From Tenacibaculum sp. SZ-18 (GTDB lineage: Bacteria; Bacteroidota; Bacteroidia; Flavobacteriales; Flavobacteriaceae): DNA of 64,000 nt. The DNA lies in assembly GCF_002813915.1 (NCBI RefSeq), contig NZ_CP019335.1, forward strand, positions 2,773,777 to 2,837,776, written 5' to 3'. Position numbers and translations under genes: made by a program. The notes beneath the pieces are model-generated. The model searched no databases, was not told the DNA's origin, and saw nothing but the letters and a program-made list of their open reading frames with translations. Positions 7,972 through 17,381 of the stretch are shown here, piece by piece (positions within the stretch are counted from its first letter, which is position 1; each line of letters starts with the position of its first letter).

Positions 7972-9570
7972 ATGAAAACCACTTTTTTAGGACACGGAAT
8001 CGGAACAAAAGAGAAACCAAATGTTGGAAATCAATTAGCTGATTCTTTTTCATGTGACCAGTTTATTTCTTTCAATGGCTTTGTTGCTTTTGCTACAGGT
8101 TCAGGTGTAAAGACAATAATAAAATCAATTGAAAATTCGAATCATATTTTCGAACAATGCAGATTCTTTATCGGCATTGATAATATGGTAACCTCTGAAG
8201 AAGCATTAAGACTTTTATTAAAGAAAAATGTGGAAACTTTTATTTACTATGATTCTATAAAGAAAAACTCTATTTACCACCCAAAACTATACATCTTCGA
8301 AGGTCAAAACAATCACCGAGTAATTATTGGTTCTTCAAACTTAACTTATCAAGCTTTGAACAGTAATCTAGAAGCATCAATCCAATTGGAATTTGATTCT
8401 GAAAATAAAGAAGGTAATTCTCTTTTGAAAGAAATAAAAGAGTATTACTCAAGTTTACTAGATCTCTCTTCAACGAACATTAGGCTTTTGACAGAAGAAT
8501 ACCTTGAAGAACTTATCGAAAAGAATCTTTTATCAAAAAAAATAGAAATTATAGAAGAGGAAGGAAAAAGGTGAGTCTACTACTTCTACAAACTCAAGTA
8601 GAAATTATGAAGTAAAGTTTACTGAAACTGACCACCAGCAATTTAACACACTTTTAATCGATATTTAGAATACATAAAAACTGAAAGGAAAGACGGCATT
8701 GTTAGCAAACATACTGAGGACAAAGAATTGTTTAGATGGTATCAAAAAATGCATGCATTATACAATCAAGGAACGGACGCTTTTCCGTTTGAAATATTTG
8801 AAACTCTCTTAAATGCAGAATTTCCTTTTGATGGAATTGGACGTATTAGAAAACATTTAATAGACTGGAATTTAGAATTTCAAAAAATGTTAGAATACAA
8901 AGCTAAATTCGACCCAGATAAAGACTACATACATGTACCTCAATTCAAAAACCCATCAAACAAGTATTTTAAAGTAGGTCAATGGTGCGCGCACCAAAAA
9001 CAGCGTAGAAAGGGAAATAAAAACTATGGTATGGATTGGTTGCCATATGAAGAGGAGAAAATGAACTCTGTAAATTTTGTTTGGGACCTTTCCAAAATGG
9101 GTAAGCGTATTGACAAAGACAGATGGATGGACAATTTAGCAGAAGTCGAAGATTATTATAGTAATTCCAATAACTATAAAACTGTTCCATCTCAAAAAAC
9201 ATACATAGGACATTGGTTAAGTGACCAAATGTCTTTCAAAACCAAACAGGATCGTGAAAATAGAAATGATTTAATAAGTGAAGAGCATGAATTAATGCTA
9301 GGTCAGCTTTTAAAACAAAATGGCGTAGAATGGGAATATCGCAAACAAATGGAAAGAGAAGGTATTCTGAGTAAATTGGAAGATTGGCGTTATGTAGAAA
9401 ATCTCAAAGTGACAGGAAACCTAAAAGAATTTAGAGATAAGAATCCACAAATTTTGAAAAAAAAGCGAGATAATGTTGCTCAACTTAGAAGTCAGAGTAA
9501 AAGGTGGAATAATGATAAAAACAACTGGAAATACAAATACTTAGATGACGCAGGGTTTCCATACAAATAA
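7972..9570 (+). pseudogene. PLD-like nuclease plus helicase-associated domains, double frameshift
   Basis: The first block (7972-8574) is a phospholipase-D-like nuclease half: HPKLYIF at residues 103-109 and IIGSSN at 118-123 give the HxK and N of this superfamily, typical of restriction or helicase-linked nucleases. The second block (8728-9570) has repeated helicase-associated units (FRWYQKMHALY; FKVGQWCAHQKQRR; IGHWLSDQM). Both blocks share a frame. Between them an extra A in GGAAAAAGG (8563-8571) and a missing A in CTTTTAATCG (near 8655) shift and restore it; repairing both gives a continuous protein of about 530 residues. Either a decayed gene or two assembly errors in A-runs. Ends GTTAGGGGC and GCCCCTAAC are complementary, so it moved as one cassette. 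Confidence 0.7.
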
Positions 9571-9585
9571 TGATAAAAAGCCAGC

Positions 9586-9782
9586 CCCTAACAAGGTGTA
9601 TAGCCAATAGGGCATTTAGAGATAAATTGCAAGTCCTGTTCTTTGAGCAGGCAACGCCAAAACAAAGTTTTGACGTTAAACAAAAAGAAATTTAAAAGTA
9701 AAAACGTTTGTTTTGGCTCAGTGGTAAACCGGAAGTGAAGTGCTTCGCATCTGCCCTGCTGTCCATACACAGAACGTTGGCG
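9586..9782 (+). repeat. attC-like site (long, 197 bp)
   Basis: Opens CCCTAAC, closes GTTGGCG. Inner arms GTGTATAGCCAATAGGGCA and TGCCCTGCTGTCCATACAC pair with bulges. A long variable middle includes GCCAAAACAAAG facing CGTTTGTTTTGGC. Confidence 0.75.
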
Positions 9783-9798
9783 AGCATAAAATCAAAAA

Positions 9799-10437
9799 AT
9801 GAAAAGAATATTATTAATGGGAATGTTTGCGAGCATTTTGAGCTTCTTCGGTTGTAAAGAAAAACAGTCCGAAAAAAGCAAAAGTGATTCGGAGTTTGAT
9901 GCACAAATTTCAGAAAGTATAGAAGCATTTAAAAATAGACCAATCCATGAAAATCTCACCCAAGAGATAATTGATTCTACAAAGGACGAAGATTTAGTAC
10001 AAGTAATTTTTGACAACTTAATAAGTAAGCTTCCAGAAGACTACACTAAAGAATATGAGACAGTCAATGGCTGGAATCAAGCTCGAAAAACAATTTATTT
10101 GATTTGGTTATTAGAGGCTGAAGTGAATAACGGTGGATTTAATCAGTTCTACTTTAATTCGAGTGGCCAATTTTACAAGTATATTCCAGAAGCCCTATTA
10201 AAAATAAACGCAGAACTGTTTGCTGACTTGACAGAAAGGGCAAACAAAGTTTATGAATCTGAAAATGAAAAAATAACGGAGAAACAAGACGGCACATTAG
10301 AGGGATTTAGTGAATCCTATGAAAACAATCCGTTAAATTCATTTGATGATGAATTTTATGAGCTTTATGACAAAGAGGACTTAATGAAACTTCAAGTAGA
10401 ATACATTAGAGAGAACTCTAAAGAATTTATCGATTAA
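9799..10437 (+). CDS. DUF4375-type lipoprotein
   Basis: 212 residues from ATG 9799. Lipoprotein signal MKRILLMGMFASILSFFGC, then a Lys/Ser/Glu linker and a helical domain with the signature EAEVNNGGFNQFYFNSSGQ (about residues 110-128), the hallmark NGGF-Q-F-N of the DUF4375 (DMP19-like) family. The family has no settled bacterial function. A lipid-anchored version in a cassette is unusual to me. Cassette ends GTTGGCGAG and CTCGCCAAC are complementary. Confidence 0.8.
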   Translation: MKRILLMGMFASILSFFGCKEKQSEKSKSDSEFDAQISESIEAFKNRPIHENLTQEIIDSTKDEDLVQVIFDNLISKLPEDYTKEYETVNGWNQARKTIYLIWLLEAEVNNGGFNQFYFNSSGQFYKYIPEALLKINAELFADLTERANKVYESENEKITEKQDGTLEGFSESYENNPLNSFDDEFYELYDKEDLMKLQVEYIRENSKEFID

Positions 10438-10448
10438 AAAAAACGACT

Positions 10449-10521
10449 CGCCAACAATGGCTATAAAGCATAGGCCTAACCAACCAAACCGTTCCTACGC
10501 TTCATAGCCGAACCGTTGGCA
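10449..10521 (+). repeat. attC-like site (73 bp)
   Basis: Opens CGCCAAC, closes GTTGGCA. Inner arms TGGCTATAAAGCATAGG and CCTACGCTTCATAGCCG pair with single unpaired bases, close to the classic attC fold. Confidence 0.85.
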
Positions 10522-10631
10522 ACAAGTTAACCGAATCTGGAAACTGATTGACTAACTGAAAAACAACGTTCACTCATTTTCGATTTTAGAATTAATAACA
10601 GAAACTTTAATTTGAATTAAAATAATAGAAT

Positions 10632-11222
10632 ATGAAAACCATTTTTACCCTTATAATGCTATTCTTGACATTTAATTCATTTTGCCAAGAGATTTCTGGA
10701 AAAAAAACAACAGACAATCTAAATTATTCAGAGAATTCTAAAATCAAAGTTTTTTATTCTGACAAATCAAATAAATTTCATTCTAACCAAAAACCAGTAA
10801 GCATATTTGTTAATAAAAAATTTATTGGGAGTTGGGAAGTATTGAATTTTATAAACTCTGGTAAAATTGAGAGCTCAAAAATCGAAAAAGAAAAATTTGA
10901 AATGAACGGAACTGAGTATTATGGAAAGATTTTTATAAGAATGAAATCTGATTACAATCCGAAGTTTCTCAAATTGGAAGAGCTTTCTACAAAATATTTG
11001 GACTTGAATGAAAACCCTATAATCTATCAAATTGACGAAAAAGTCATTGAGAGTATAAAAACCGAAATTTTAGTTGACGAGAATTTTATTTTAAAAATTG
11101 TTGTTGAGAAAGTAAAAACATCTGAAAAGAATACAGAAATCAATCTGATTAGACTTATAACCAAAACGCCTGAAAATATAAAAAAGGCAAATGAAATACA
11201 AATAAGAGGAATTGAAAAATAA
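10632..11222 (+). CDS. Cassette-encoded secreted protein of unknown function
   Basis: 196 residues from ATG 10632, signal peptide MKTIFTLIMLFLTFNSFCQ, mature part starting near EISGK. Lysine-rich, beta-rich and without recognised motifs. It has about 110 bases of leader after the cassette boundary at 10515, long enough for its own promoter. Cassette ends GTTGGCAAC and GTTGCCAAC are complementary. Confidence 0.75.
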   Translation: MKTIFTLIMLFLTFNSFCQEISGKKTTDNLNYSENSKIKVFYSDKSNKFHSNQKPVSIFVNKKFIGSWEVLNFINSGKIESSKIEKEKFEMNGTEYYGKIFIRMKSDYNPKFLKLEELSTKYLDLNENPIIYQIDEKVIESIKTEILVDENFILKIVVEKVKTSEKNTEINLIRLITKTPENIKKANEIQIRGIEK

Positions 11223-11229
11223 AACCAGT

Positions 11230-11362
11230 TGCCAACAATGGCTATAAGTAATTGCTTACTCTAAGCTACTTTGGAAATTCCGCAGGAATTTCCGCCGTTA
11301 GTTTGTACTTGGGGAATTTATTACTAAATTCACGCAACTACTCATAGCCGAGACAGTTAGCA
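11230..11362 (+). repeat. attC-like site (133 bp) with internal hairpin
   Basis: Opens TGCCAAC, closes GTTAGCA. Inner arms TGGCTATAAGTAATTGC and GCAACTACTCATAGCCG. The middle has the hairpin GGAAATTC-CGCAG-GAATTTCC. Confidence 0.88.
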
Positions 11363-11374
11363 GCAATTTGAACA

Positions 11375-11977
11375 ATGAATATTAAAGAATTACTTGGAGA
11401 AAGAATTAAAGATATTCTCGTTTGGGTAAAAATGGAAGTTGGCGGACTTGACCAGGGACAAGTTTTCATTGAATTAAATAGTGGAAAAACCATTTCGATT
11501 CCTTGGGATTTTGAATCTGAAAATATTGAAACCAAACCCAAAGCTAAATCTAAAAGTTTGGTTCTGAAATCAAGCGATAAAATCAGGATTGAATCAACGG
11601 AATTTAATTTTCCAGAAGGTAAAACTTGGAATCAAGTGAGAGAAGAAGTTAGTAGGAACCAAAACTCAACTTTTTTCGGACGACTGAAATATAAACTCGG
11701 ATTTAAAAACGGAATCCCAAAAAGATATACTTCTAAATCAACAGAGATTGTTGACAACGAAATGAAAAAGTTTGCGAATCTTAAAATCGTAGATTTTATA
11801 ATTTTTGAGGACTATGATTCTGTTGGATTTTTAGAATTAGAAAACGGAAATATAATAACCGAAACATTGACCGCACCTAACGGAACTGGAATGGCAGGAC
11901 TGAATATCTTTGAAAACTTGAAAGATTTTGAGGAAAATTGCGGAACTGAATATAAACGATTAAAAAACAGCTGCTAA
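11375..11977 (+). CDS. Cassette-encoded cytoplasmic protein of unknown function
   Basis: 200 residues from ATG 11375, no signal peptide. The N-terminal 60 residues (IKDILVWVKM, VFIELNSGKTISIPWDF) and the C-terminal part (FIIFEDYDSVGFLELENGNIITETL) look like two related beta-domains in tandem; the repeat is suggested by pattern only. The stop codon TAA at 11975 sits inside the attC opening box TGCTAAC. Cassette ends GTTAGCAGC and GCTGCTAAC are complementary. Confidence 0.75.
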   Translation: MNIKELLGERIKDILVWVKMEVGGLDQGQVFIELNSGKTISIPWDFESENIETKPKAKSKSLVLKSSDKIRIESTEFNFPEGKTWNQVREEVSRNQNSTFFGRLKYKLGFKNGIPKRYTSKSTEIVDNEMKKFANLKIVDFIIFEDYDSVGFLELENGNIITETLTAPNGTGMAGLNIFENLKDFEENCGTEYKRLKNSC

Positions 11978-12102
11978 CAACGGCTATAGTTCATTACGGG
12001 GGACTTTCTGCAGAAAATTCCTATCTTGCAGCAAAGGCTTGGTTTACGTCGGAATAATTCTGCGTACCATTCCGTAACGAAACCATAGCCAAACCGTTAC
12101 CC
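11972..12102 (+). repeat. attC-like site (131 bp)
   Basis: Opens TGCTAAC, closes GTTACCC. Inner arms CGGCTATAG and CCATAGCC; the opening box supplies the stop codon of the preceding gene. Related to the site at 20862. Confidence 0.85.
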
Positions 12103-12172
12103 AACATTTGACGAAAGAGTTGAGCATTAAGCAAAATATGGCTTAATTCTTGAACTGAAAACCAAAAAAAAC

Positions 12173-13300
12173 ATGAAATACTCTTTGCTCTTTACATATC
12201 TTTTTTTAATTGTTTCTTTTGGCCAATCATTTTCTCAGGAGAATACTTCAGACGATATTATTTCAAGAATTATCCAAAAAAATGGACAAAAGTTTGTGAA
12301 AAGTAAGAACATAAATTCTGTTTCAATAGGGATTTATAAAGACGGTCAAGTTTACACCGAGCACTTTGGGGAAATAGTAAAGGGAAAGAACAACCCACCT
12401 AATGACAAAACTGTTTATGAAGTGGGTTCTGTTTCAAAAACCATTACTGGTTATCTCGTTGCTAAAGCCGTTCTAGAGCAAAAAATTAAACTAGAAGATG
12501 ATATTAGAATTTATTTAGAAGGAGATTATTCAAACTTAGAATATAACAGCACACCAATCTCAATACGGAACTTAATTACGCACACTAGCGGATTACCAAT
12601 GTTCCTTCCTTTCAAAATGAACGGATTATATGAAAAACTTACCAAAGAAGTCCCTAATGAGTATTTGGCATTAGAAAAATCATACAGTAAAGAGAAATTT
12701 TTAGATGATTTAGCAAGTGTATCAATAACAGCAAAACCAGGTACAAATTATTCGTATTCCAATGCTGGTGCGGAATTAATCGGCAAAATACTAGAAACAG
12801 TCTATCACAAAAGTATCGACGAGTTACTTAAAGAAAATATCTCAGCTAAATACAATACGTCAACTACGAAAATTAAATTGGACTCGATACAAAATAAAAA
12901 ACTCGTTCGTGGATATTGGATGAACAGTGAAACACCTGCACCCAATAATTTGAACCCTCTTTGGGGAACAGCAGGAGGCATAAAAATGACAATTATTGAT
13001 ATGATGCAATACGTTGAACTACAATTAAACAATAAAAACCCAATAATATCTGAATCCCACAAAGCGCTTTATGAGGTACGTAGCCCTTTGAATATTGCCT
13101 ATTTTTGGCGTGTCTGGAAAGATAAATATGGAACATCATATAATCATCACGGAGGAACAAGTGGTACTCAAAATTGGTTGTTCATTTATCCAAAATATAA
13201 TTTAGGAATATCAATTATAACCAATCAAAGTGGACCTAAAACACCAAACCTGTTAAGTAAAACAGCTCAAAAAATCCTTAAGGAATTAATAAAAGAATAA
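12173..13300 (+). CDS. Secreted serine hydrolase, beta-lactamase/PBP fold
   Basis: 375 residues from ATG 12173, signal peptide MKYSLLFTYLFLIVSFGQSFSQ. Class C beta-lactamase-like fold with all three active-site motifs: SVSK at 86-89 (nucleophile Ser86, Lys89), YSN at 195-197 and HHGGTSG at about 325-331. Homologues are esterases, D-amino-peptidases or D,D-carboxypeptidases; most are not antibiotic-resistance enzymes and the sequence cannot settle the substrate. The largest intact cassette gene here. Ends GTTACCCAAC and GTTGGGTAAC are complementary. Confidence 0.85.
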   Translation: MKYSLLFTYLFLIVSFGQSFSQENTSDDIISRIIQKNGQKFVKSKNINSVSIGIYKDGQVYTEHFGEIVKGKNNPPNDKTVYEVGSVSKTITGYLVAKAVLEQKIKLEDDIRIYLEGDYSNLEYNSTPISIRNLITHTSGLPMFLPFKMNGLYEKLTKEVPNEYLALEKSYSKEKFLDDLASVSITAKPGTNYSYSNAGAELIGKILETVYHKSIDELLKENISAKYNTSTTKIKLDSIQNKKLVRGYWMNSETPAPNNLNPLWGTAGGIKMTIIDMMQYVELQLNNKNPIISESHKALYEVRSPLNIAYFWRVWKDKYGTSYNHHGGTSGTQNWLFIYPKYNLGISIITNQSGPKTPNLLSKTAQKILKELIKE

Positions 13301-13306
13301 AACGTT

Positions 13307-13436
13307 GGGTAACAATGGCTATAAGTAATTGCTTTTTCTCACCTCTTCTGAAAATCCTCGCGGATTTTCAGAAGAGGTGTGTACTTGCAAAGTTAAGTGC
13401 TAAACCACGCAACTACTCATAGCCGAGTCGTTGTGT
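13307..13436 (+). repeat. attC-like site (130 bp) with perfect 18-bp hairpin
   Basis: Opens GGGTAAC, closes GTTGTGT. Inner arms TGGCTATAAGTAATTGC and GCAACTACTCATAGCCG. The variable middle is a perfect hairpin: CACCTCTTCTGAAAATCC (13340-13357), loop TCGC, then its full complement (13362-13379). Confidence 0.9.
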
Positions 13437-13448
13437 GTAATTTTAGAA

Positions 13449-13850
13449 ATGAGACAAACGATAACCAAAAGTGATAAAAATCTAAGGATTCTGAACAAGT
13501 TAATTGTGAACGGATTCTATAATGGATATATCGGAACTGAAAAGTTTGAATTAATGCGGAATCGTTTTCCGAACAATCACAGACTAATCGGAATTGTAAA
13601 TGACACAGGTAATTACAATTTGAAATTTGACTTTAAGTCACCAATGAATATTTTAGCGAAAATTTTACTCGGACTCGGAATTCTGATTTCAATAATTTCG
13701 CTGATTAAGGGTAATTGGATTTTGCCGATTGTGTTTGTTACTTTCGGACTGATTATGTTTGCGGATTTTAAACTAAAAGAGAAAAAAGAAATGAATATAT
13801 TAACGGATAAACTATTGGAATTCCACAAAACGGAATATAAAACGGAATAA
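13449..13850 (+). CDS. Cassette-encoded small membrane protein
   Basis: 133 residues from ATG 13449. A soluble basic N-terminal part of about 65 residues is followed by two adjacent hydrophobic segments (ILAKILLGLGILISIISLI and WILPIVFVTFGLIMFA) forming a membrane hairpin, then a charged C-terminus. This is the layout of bacterial PH-like or small inner-membrane proteins; no family is certain. Cassette ends GTTGTGTGTA and TACACACAAC are complementary. Confidence 0.75.
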   Translation: MRQTITKSDKNLRILNKLIVNGFYNGYIGTEKFELMRNRFPNNHRLIGIVNDTGNYNLKFDFKSPMNILAKILLGLGILISIISLIKGNWILPIVFVTFGLIMFADFKLKEKKEMNILTDKLLEFHKTEYKTE

Positions 13851-13857
13851 AAACTAC

Positions 13858-13991
13858 ACACAACAATGCATAACCGCAATTACGGCGGATTCAACTACGT
13901 CTGAATCCACTCGGAATTGCTAACGCTAGTGAATTAAAGAAAATAACAACTAATTTAACCCGCAACTGACGGTTATACGAAACCGTTAACT
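13858..13991 (+). repeat. attC-like site (134 bp)
   Basis: Opens ACACAAC, closes GTTAACT. Body TGCATAACCGCAATTACGG and GACGGTTATACGA; sister of the site at 1807. Confidence 0.85.
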
Positions 13992-14585
13992 ATCATTGTC
14001 GAGAATTATGTGAAGTTCTCTTTTTGATAAATCAAGTAAGTTGCAAAATTTTGCTTTTCAAGAGTAATTCCAGCTTCGTCCTTTTTTTAGAGAACTAAAC
14101 GTTTTATGGTTTGGCTCATTTGCCAATCTCATTGTTTCTTGATTGTCGGTTCTTATTTTGTGTTTGAAAAGTCTTTGGCTCGTTCCGATAACTTAGCTTA
14201 CTTTTTACTTTTGAGTAGAACCTCGTCGCATTCTTAGCCAATTCTCGCTGAACGTTCTGATCCGTTCTTTTTCTAAAAAAAGGCTTTACACAAATCTTAA
14301 AATACGCAAACTAAATGCAAGTAAGGCGTGTAACTACTTATCCTTTATTGGCTGAAAATTGTTCTTGTTTGTAAACCTTTAGATTTGCATTCTGTCCCGT
14401 TTGCTTTCAGTGTAAAATTTTCTAAACACTTTGAATTTTGGCTAGTGTTCTCCAACATTAGTTAACAGCGTGTATAAAAAATTGCTGCATTCTCTATAAA
14501 TCAAAAATTATATTTACTTTTATATCATGAAAATGAATGAAAAATTGCTACTAAAAATCATCGCAACTTTTCATACACAATTACG
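13986..14585 (+). other. ORF-less 600-bp cassette, copy 4
   Basis: 600-bp copy. Private differences include a one-base shorter ATCAAGTAAG near the start and CTCGTCGCATTC in place of CTCATCGTATTT. Its attC is 14460-14591. Confidence 0.85.
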
Positions 14586-14591
14586 TTGTGC
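14460..14591 (+). repeat. attC-like site of ORF-less cassette 4
   Basis: Opens AGTTAAC, closes GTTGTGC. The cassette that follows keeps only about 13 bases before the IS element begins. Confidence 0.8.
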
Positions 14592-14637
14592 GTAAGCTTG
14601 ACCCGTCCTGAATAAAGGCTACATAATTTTAAACATT

Positions 14638-15009
14638 ATGTATAAAAACGACAAAGTCATCAGACGCTATTCAGAACCTTTTAAATTGAAAATTTTAGAC
14701 GAACTTACAACCGGAAAATTAAACAAATATCAATTAGGTAAGGCATATGGTATTGCTCCAACTACCATTAATGAATGGATTAAAAAGTATAACCGTAAAG
14801 ACCTTATGAATACCAGAATAACCGTGAAAACTAAGGATGAAATAACCAGAATTAAACAGCTTCAAAAAGAGATTGAACAACTAAAAAAACTCTTGTTAAA
14901 AAAAGACTTGGATGCTATGATTCAAGATTCATACCTAGAAGTTGCTGCTGAAGACCTTGGTTATAAATCTGTAGCAGAACTAAAAAAAAAGCTAAATATA
15001 GAGCGTTAA
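14638..15009 (+). CDS. IS3-family transposase OrfA
   Basis: 123 residues. The N-terminal half is a helix-turn-helix (about residues 8-50, KLNKYQLGKAYGIAPTTINEWIKKY) that binds the element ends, followed by a heptad Leu/Lys coiled coil (IKQLQKEIEQLKKLL) for dimerisation. Near its end lies a run of nine A (14982-14990), the likely site of -1 ribosomal slippage that joins it to OrfB. Differs from the copy at 22177 at residue 82 (Leu here, Gln there). Confidence 0.9.
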   Translation: MYKNDKVIRRYSEPFKLKILDELTTGKLNKYQLGKAYGIAPTTINEWIKKYNRKDLMNTRITVKTKDEITRIKQLQKEIEQLKKLLLKKDLDAMIQDSYLEVAAEDLGYKSVAELKKKLNIER

Positions 15010-15044
15010 TTACATCTAAAATCAAAGCTAAAGGATTTGCGTCT

Positions 15045-15860
15045 TTGACAACTATAACTAACTGTTTCGGACTTAAACGTGATGCATATTACAAATATAA
15101 ACACAGAGCTGATAAACGGTTAAAGCTAGAACAACAGATTATTCAAATTGTTAAGCAAAAACGCAAATCCTTACCAAGAGAAGGTGTTCGTAAACTCAAA
15201 ACATCCTTAAAAAACGATTTTGATAATGCAAATCTTAAGGTAGGAAGAGACATGCTATTCAATGTCCTTAGAAAACACAATATGCTTACAACCAGAAAGA
15301 AACCAAGTTATAGAACTACCAATTCTTTTCATAGATTCTATAAATACAAAAACATCATAAAAGATCTACGTGTTGATAGACCTAACCAGGTATGGGTAAG
15401 TGACATCACCTACATTAGAACTGTAAAAGGATTTTGTTATTTAGCCCTTATAACCGACTTGTATTCTAGAAAAATAATAGGGTATGATCTTAGTGATAGC
15501 TTAGAGCTTAGCGGATGTGTAAGAGCATTAAAAAAAGCATTATATCAAGCTAAAAATACGGATGAACTCATACATCACTCCGATAGAGGAATACAATATT
15601 GCAGTAACCTATATACACAAATTTTAAAAAGGAAGAACATTAAAATTAGCATGACAGAAGATAATCATTGTTATGAAAATGCTGTCGCTGAAAGGGGAAA
15701 TGGTATATTAAAAGATGAGTTTTACTTAGATCAAACATTTGATAATGTGATACATGCAAAAAGAGCTGCAAAAAGTGCAATCAATCTATACAACCAAATA
15801 AGATTACACGTATCTTTAGACTATAAAACACCAAATATGGTATACAAATTAACAGCCTAA
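15045..15860 (+). CDS. IS3-family transposase OrfB (DDE catalytic)
   Basis: An rve-type integrase core. The DDE triad is visible: Asp120 (WVSDITY), Asp180 (HHSDRGIQY) and Glu216 (AVAERGNG), with the 35-residue spacing typical of IS3 elements; residues count from TTG 15045. The open frame extends upstream to the A9 run at 14982, so the working product is probably an OrfAB fusion from 14638 made by -1 frameshifting. A Val-to-Gly change next to the catalytic Glu (AERGNG, versus AERVNG in the other copy) may weaken this copy. Confidence 0.88.
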   Translation: MTTITNCFGLKRDAYYKYKHRADKRLKLEQQIIQIVKQKRKSLPREGVRKLKTSLKNDFDNANLKVGRDMLFNVLRKHNMLTTRKKPSYRTTNSFHRFYKYKNIIKDLRVDRPNQVWVSDITYIRTVKGFCYLALITDLYSRKIIGYDLSDSLELSGCVRALKKALYQAKNTDELIHHSDRGIQYCSNLYTQILKRKNIKISMTEDNHCYENAVAERGNGILKDEFYLDQTFDNVIHAKRAAKSAINLYNQIRLHVSLDYKTPNMVYKLTA

Positions 15861-15930
15861 ATCAATTTTTAACCTGTAGCCATATTTCAGGACTAGACAT
15901 TTAAACCAACTATCAGAAGCTAAATACTGA

Positions 15931-16593
15931 ATGAAGAATACTTTGATAATACTACCCTTTTTTCTACTGACTGTTCTAGGCTGTAAAGCACAGGATAAAG
16001 AACCTTCAGATTTCATTCCAAAAGGATATGCTTTATTTGAAAAATATTTTGGAGATCTAAATAAAGATGGATTGGATGACTGTGTTTTGATTATCAAAAA
16101 GACAGATACAACTAACATTGTCACTAATCGTTTTGATAAAAAAGTTGACAGAAATAGACGTGGAATTGTTGTTCTATTCAAAAAAGAGAAAGGTTATGAA
16201 CTTGCCGATAAAAACTACAGTTGCTTTTCGTCAGAAAATGAAGATGGTGGAGTTTATTTTCCACCAGAATTATGGATTAAAATTGAAAACGAAAAACTTT
16301 ATATCCATTACGGCCACGGCAGATATGGATATTGGGAATATACCTTCCGATATCAAAACTCAAATTTTGAATTAATTGGATATGATTCAAGTAGTAATCG
16401 TGGTCCAGTAACAAATACGGAAACAAGTATTAACTTCTTGACAAAAAAGAGATTAATCAAAGAGAACAGCAATGAAAATGCGGAAGGCGGAGATGAAACA
16501 TTTAAGGAAACTTGGAATAAAATTAAAATAGAAAATCTTATCAAACTGTCTGAAATAAAAGACTTTGATGAATTAGATATGTATAATTATTAA
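15931..16593 (+). CDS. Cassette-encoded lipoprotein with a DLNKDG-type Ca-binding loop
   Basis: 220 residues from ATG 15931. Lipoprotein signal MKNTLIILPFFLLTVLGC. After about 40 residues it has GDLNKDGLDDCVLII, the Asp/Asn-rich loop seen in VCBS/FG-GAP and dockerin-like repeats, usually calcium-binding, then a beta-rich domain with two Gly/Tyr-rich stretches (HYGHGRYGYWEY). One copy of the motif suggests a small surface domain. The start of its cassette was lost when the IS element came in. Confidence 0.78.
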   Translation: MKNTLIILPFFLLTVLGCKAQDKEPSDFIPKGYALFEKYFGDLNKDGLDDCVLIIKKTDTTNIVTNRFDKKVDRNRRGIVVLFKKEKGYELADKNYSCFSSENEDGGVYFPPELWIKIENEKLYIHYGHGRYGYWEYTFRYQNSNFELIGYDSSSNRGPVTNTETSINFLTKKRLIKENSNENAEGGDETFKETWNKIKIENLIKLSEIKDFDELDMYNY

Positions 16594-16602
16594 AAAAACT
16601 GC

Positions 16603-16733
16603 CCACAACAATGGCTATAAGTAATTGCTTGTTATTACCTACTTACGAAAGTCCTCGCGAATTTTCAGTTTGGTGTGTACTTGCAAAGTTTAACGCTAAC
16701 CCACGCAACTACTCATAGCCGAGACCGTTAACT
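16603..16733 (+). repeat. attC-like site (131 bp)
   Basis: Opens CCACAAC, closes GTTAACT. Inner arms TGGCTATAAGTAATTGC and GCAACTACTCATAGCCG; imperfect internal hairpin GAAAGTCC-TCGC-GAATTTTC. Confidence 0.85.
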
Positions 16734-17327
16734 ATCATTGTCGAGAATTATGTGAAGTTCTCTTTTAGATAAATCAAAGTCAGTTGTAAAATTGTACTTT
16801 TCAACAGTAATTCCAGCTTCGTCCTTTTTTTAGAGAACTAAACGTTTGATGGTTTAGATCATTTGCCAATCTCCTAATTTCGTGATTGTCGGTTCTTGTT
16901 TTGTGTTTGAAAAGTCTCTGGCTTGTTCCGATAACTTGGCTCACTTTTTACTTTTGAGTAGAACCTCATCGTAATTTTAGCCAATTCTCGCTGAACGTTC
17001 TGATCCGTTCTTTTTCTAAAAAAAGGCTTTTTACAAAACTTAAAATACGCAAACTAAATGCAAGTAAGGCTTGTAACTATTTATCTTTTATTGGCTGACA
17101 ATTGTTCTTGCTTATAAACCTTTAGATTTGCATTCTGTCTCGTTTGCTTTCAGTATAAAATCTTCTAAATGCTTTGAATTTTGGCTAGTGTTCTCCAACA
17201 TTAGTTAACAGCGTGTATAAAAAATTCCTTCTTTCTATATAAATCAAAAATTATATTTACTTTTAAATCATGAAAATGAATGAAAAATTGCTACTAAAAT
17301 CATCGCAACTTTTCATACACAATTACG
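16728..17327 (+). other. ORF-less 600-bp cassette, copy 5
   Basis: 600-bp copy with several private changes (CTTTTAGATAAATC, GTTTAGATCATTTG, TTCGTGATTGTC). Its attC is 17203-17333. Confidence 0.85.
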
Positions 17328-17333
17328 TTAGCC
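17203..17333 (+). repeat. attC-like site of ORF-less cassette 5
   Basis: Opens AGTTAAC, closes GTTAGCC. Body as at 645 with ATTCC in place of ATTGC. Confidence 0.8.
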
Positions 17334-17381
17334 ATAATATGAACGGAATGATATTTGAAGTCATTTAAGAAACTTACATTT

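Larger units (their letters stand above)
14599..15899 (+). mobile_element. IS3-family insertion sequence, copy 1 (1301 bp)
   Basis: Starts TGACCCGTCCTGAAT and ends TTCAGGACTAGACA; the ends are imperfect inverted repeats of about 25 bp, with GTCCTGAA and GGCTACA conserved in both. It encodes orfA and orfB in the IS3 arrangement. I see no target-site duplication: the left flank is a cassette start (GTTGTGCGTAAGC), the right flank is TTTAAACCAA. The cassette to its right lacks the opening box that would match its closing CCCACAAC, so flanking DNA was lost. Confidence 0.88.

Noticed and set aside
12173..13300. A beta-lactamase resistance gene in an integron
   Set aside because: The active-site motifs fit the broad serine-hydrolase family; nothing in the sequence shows activity on beta-lactams.
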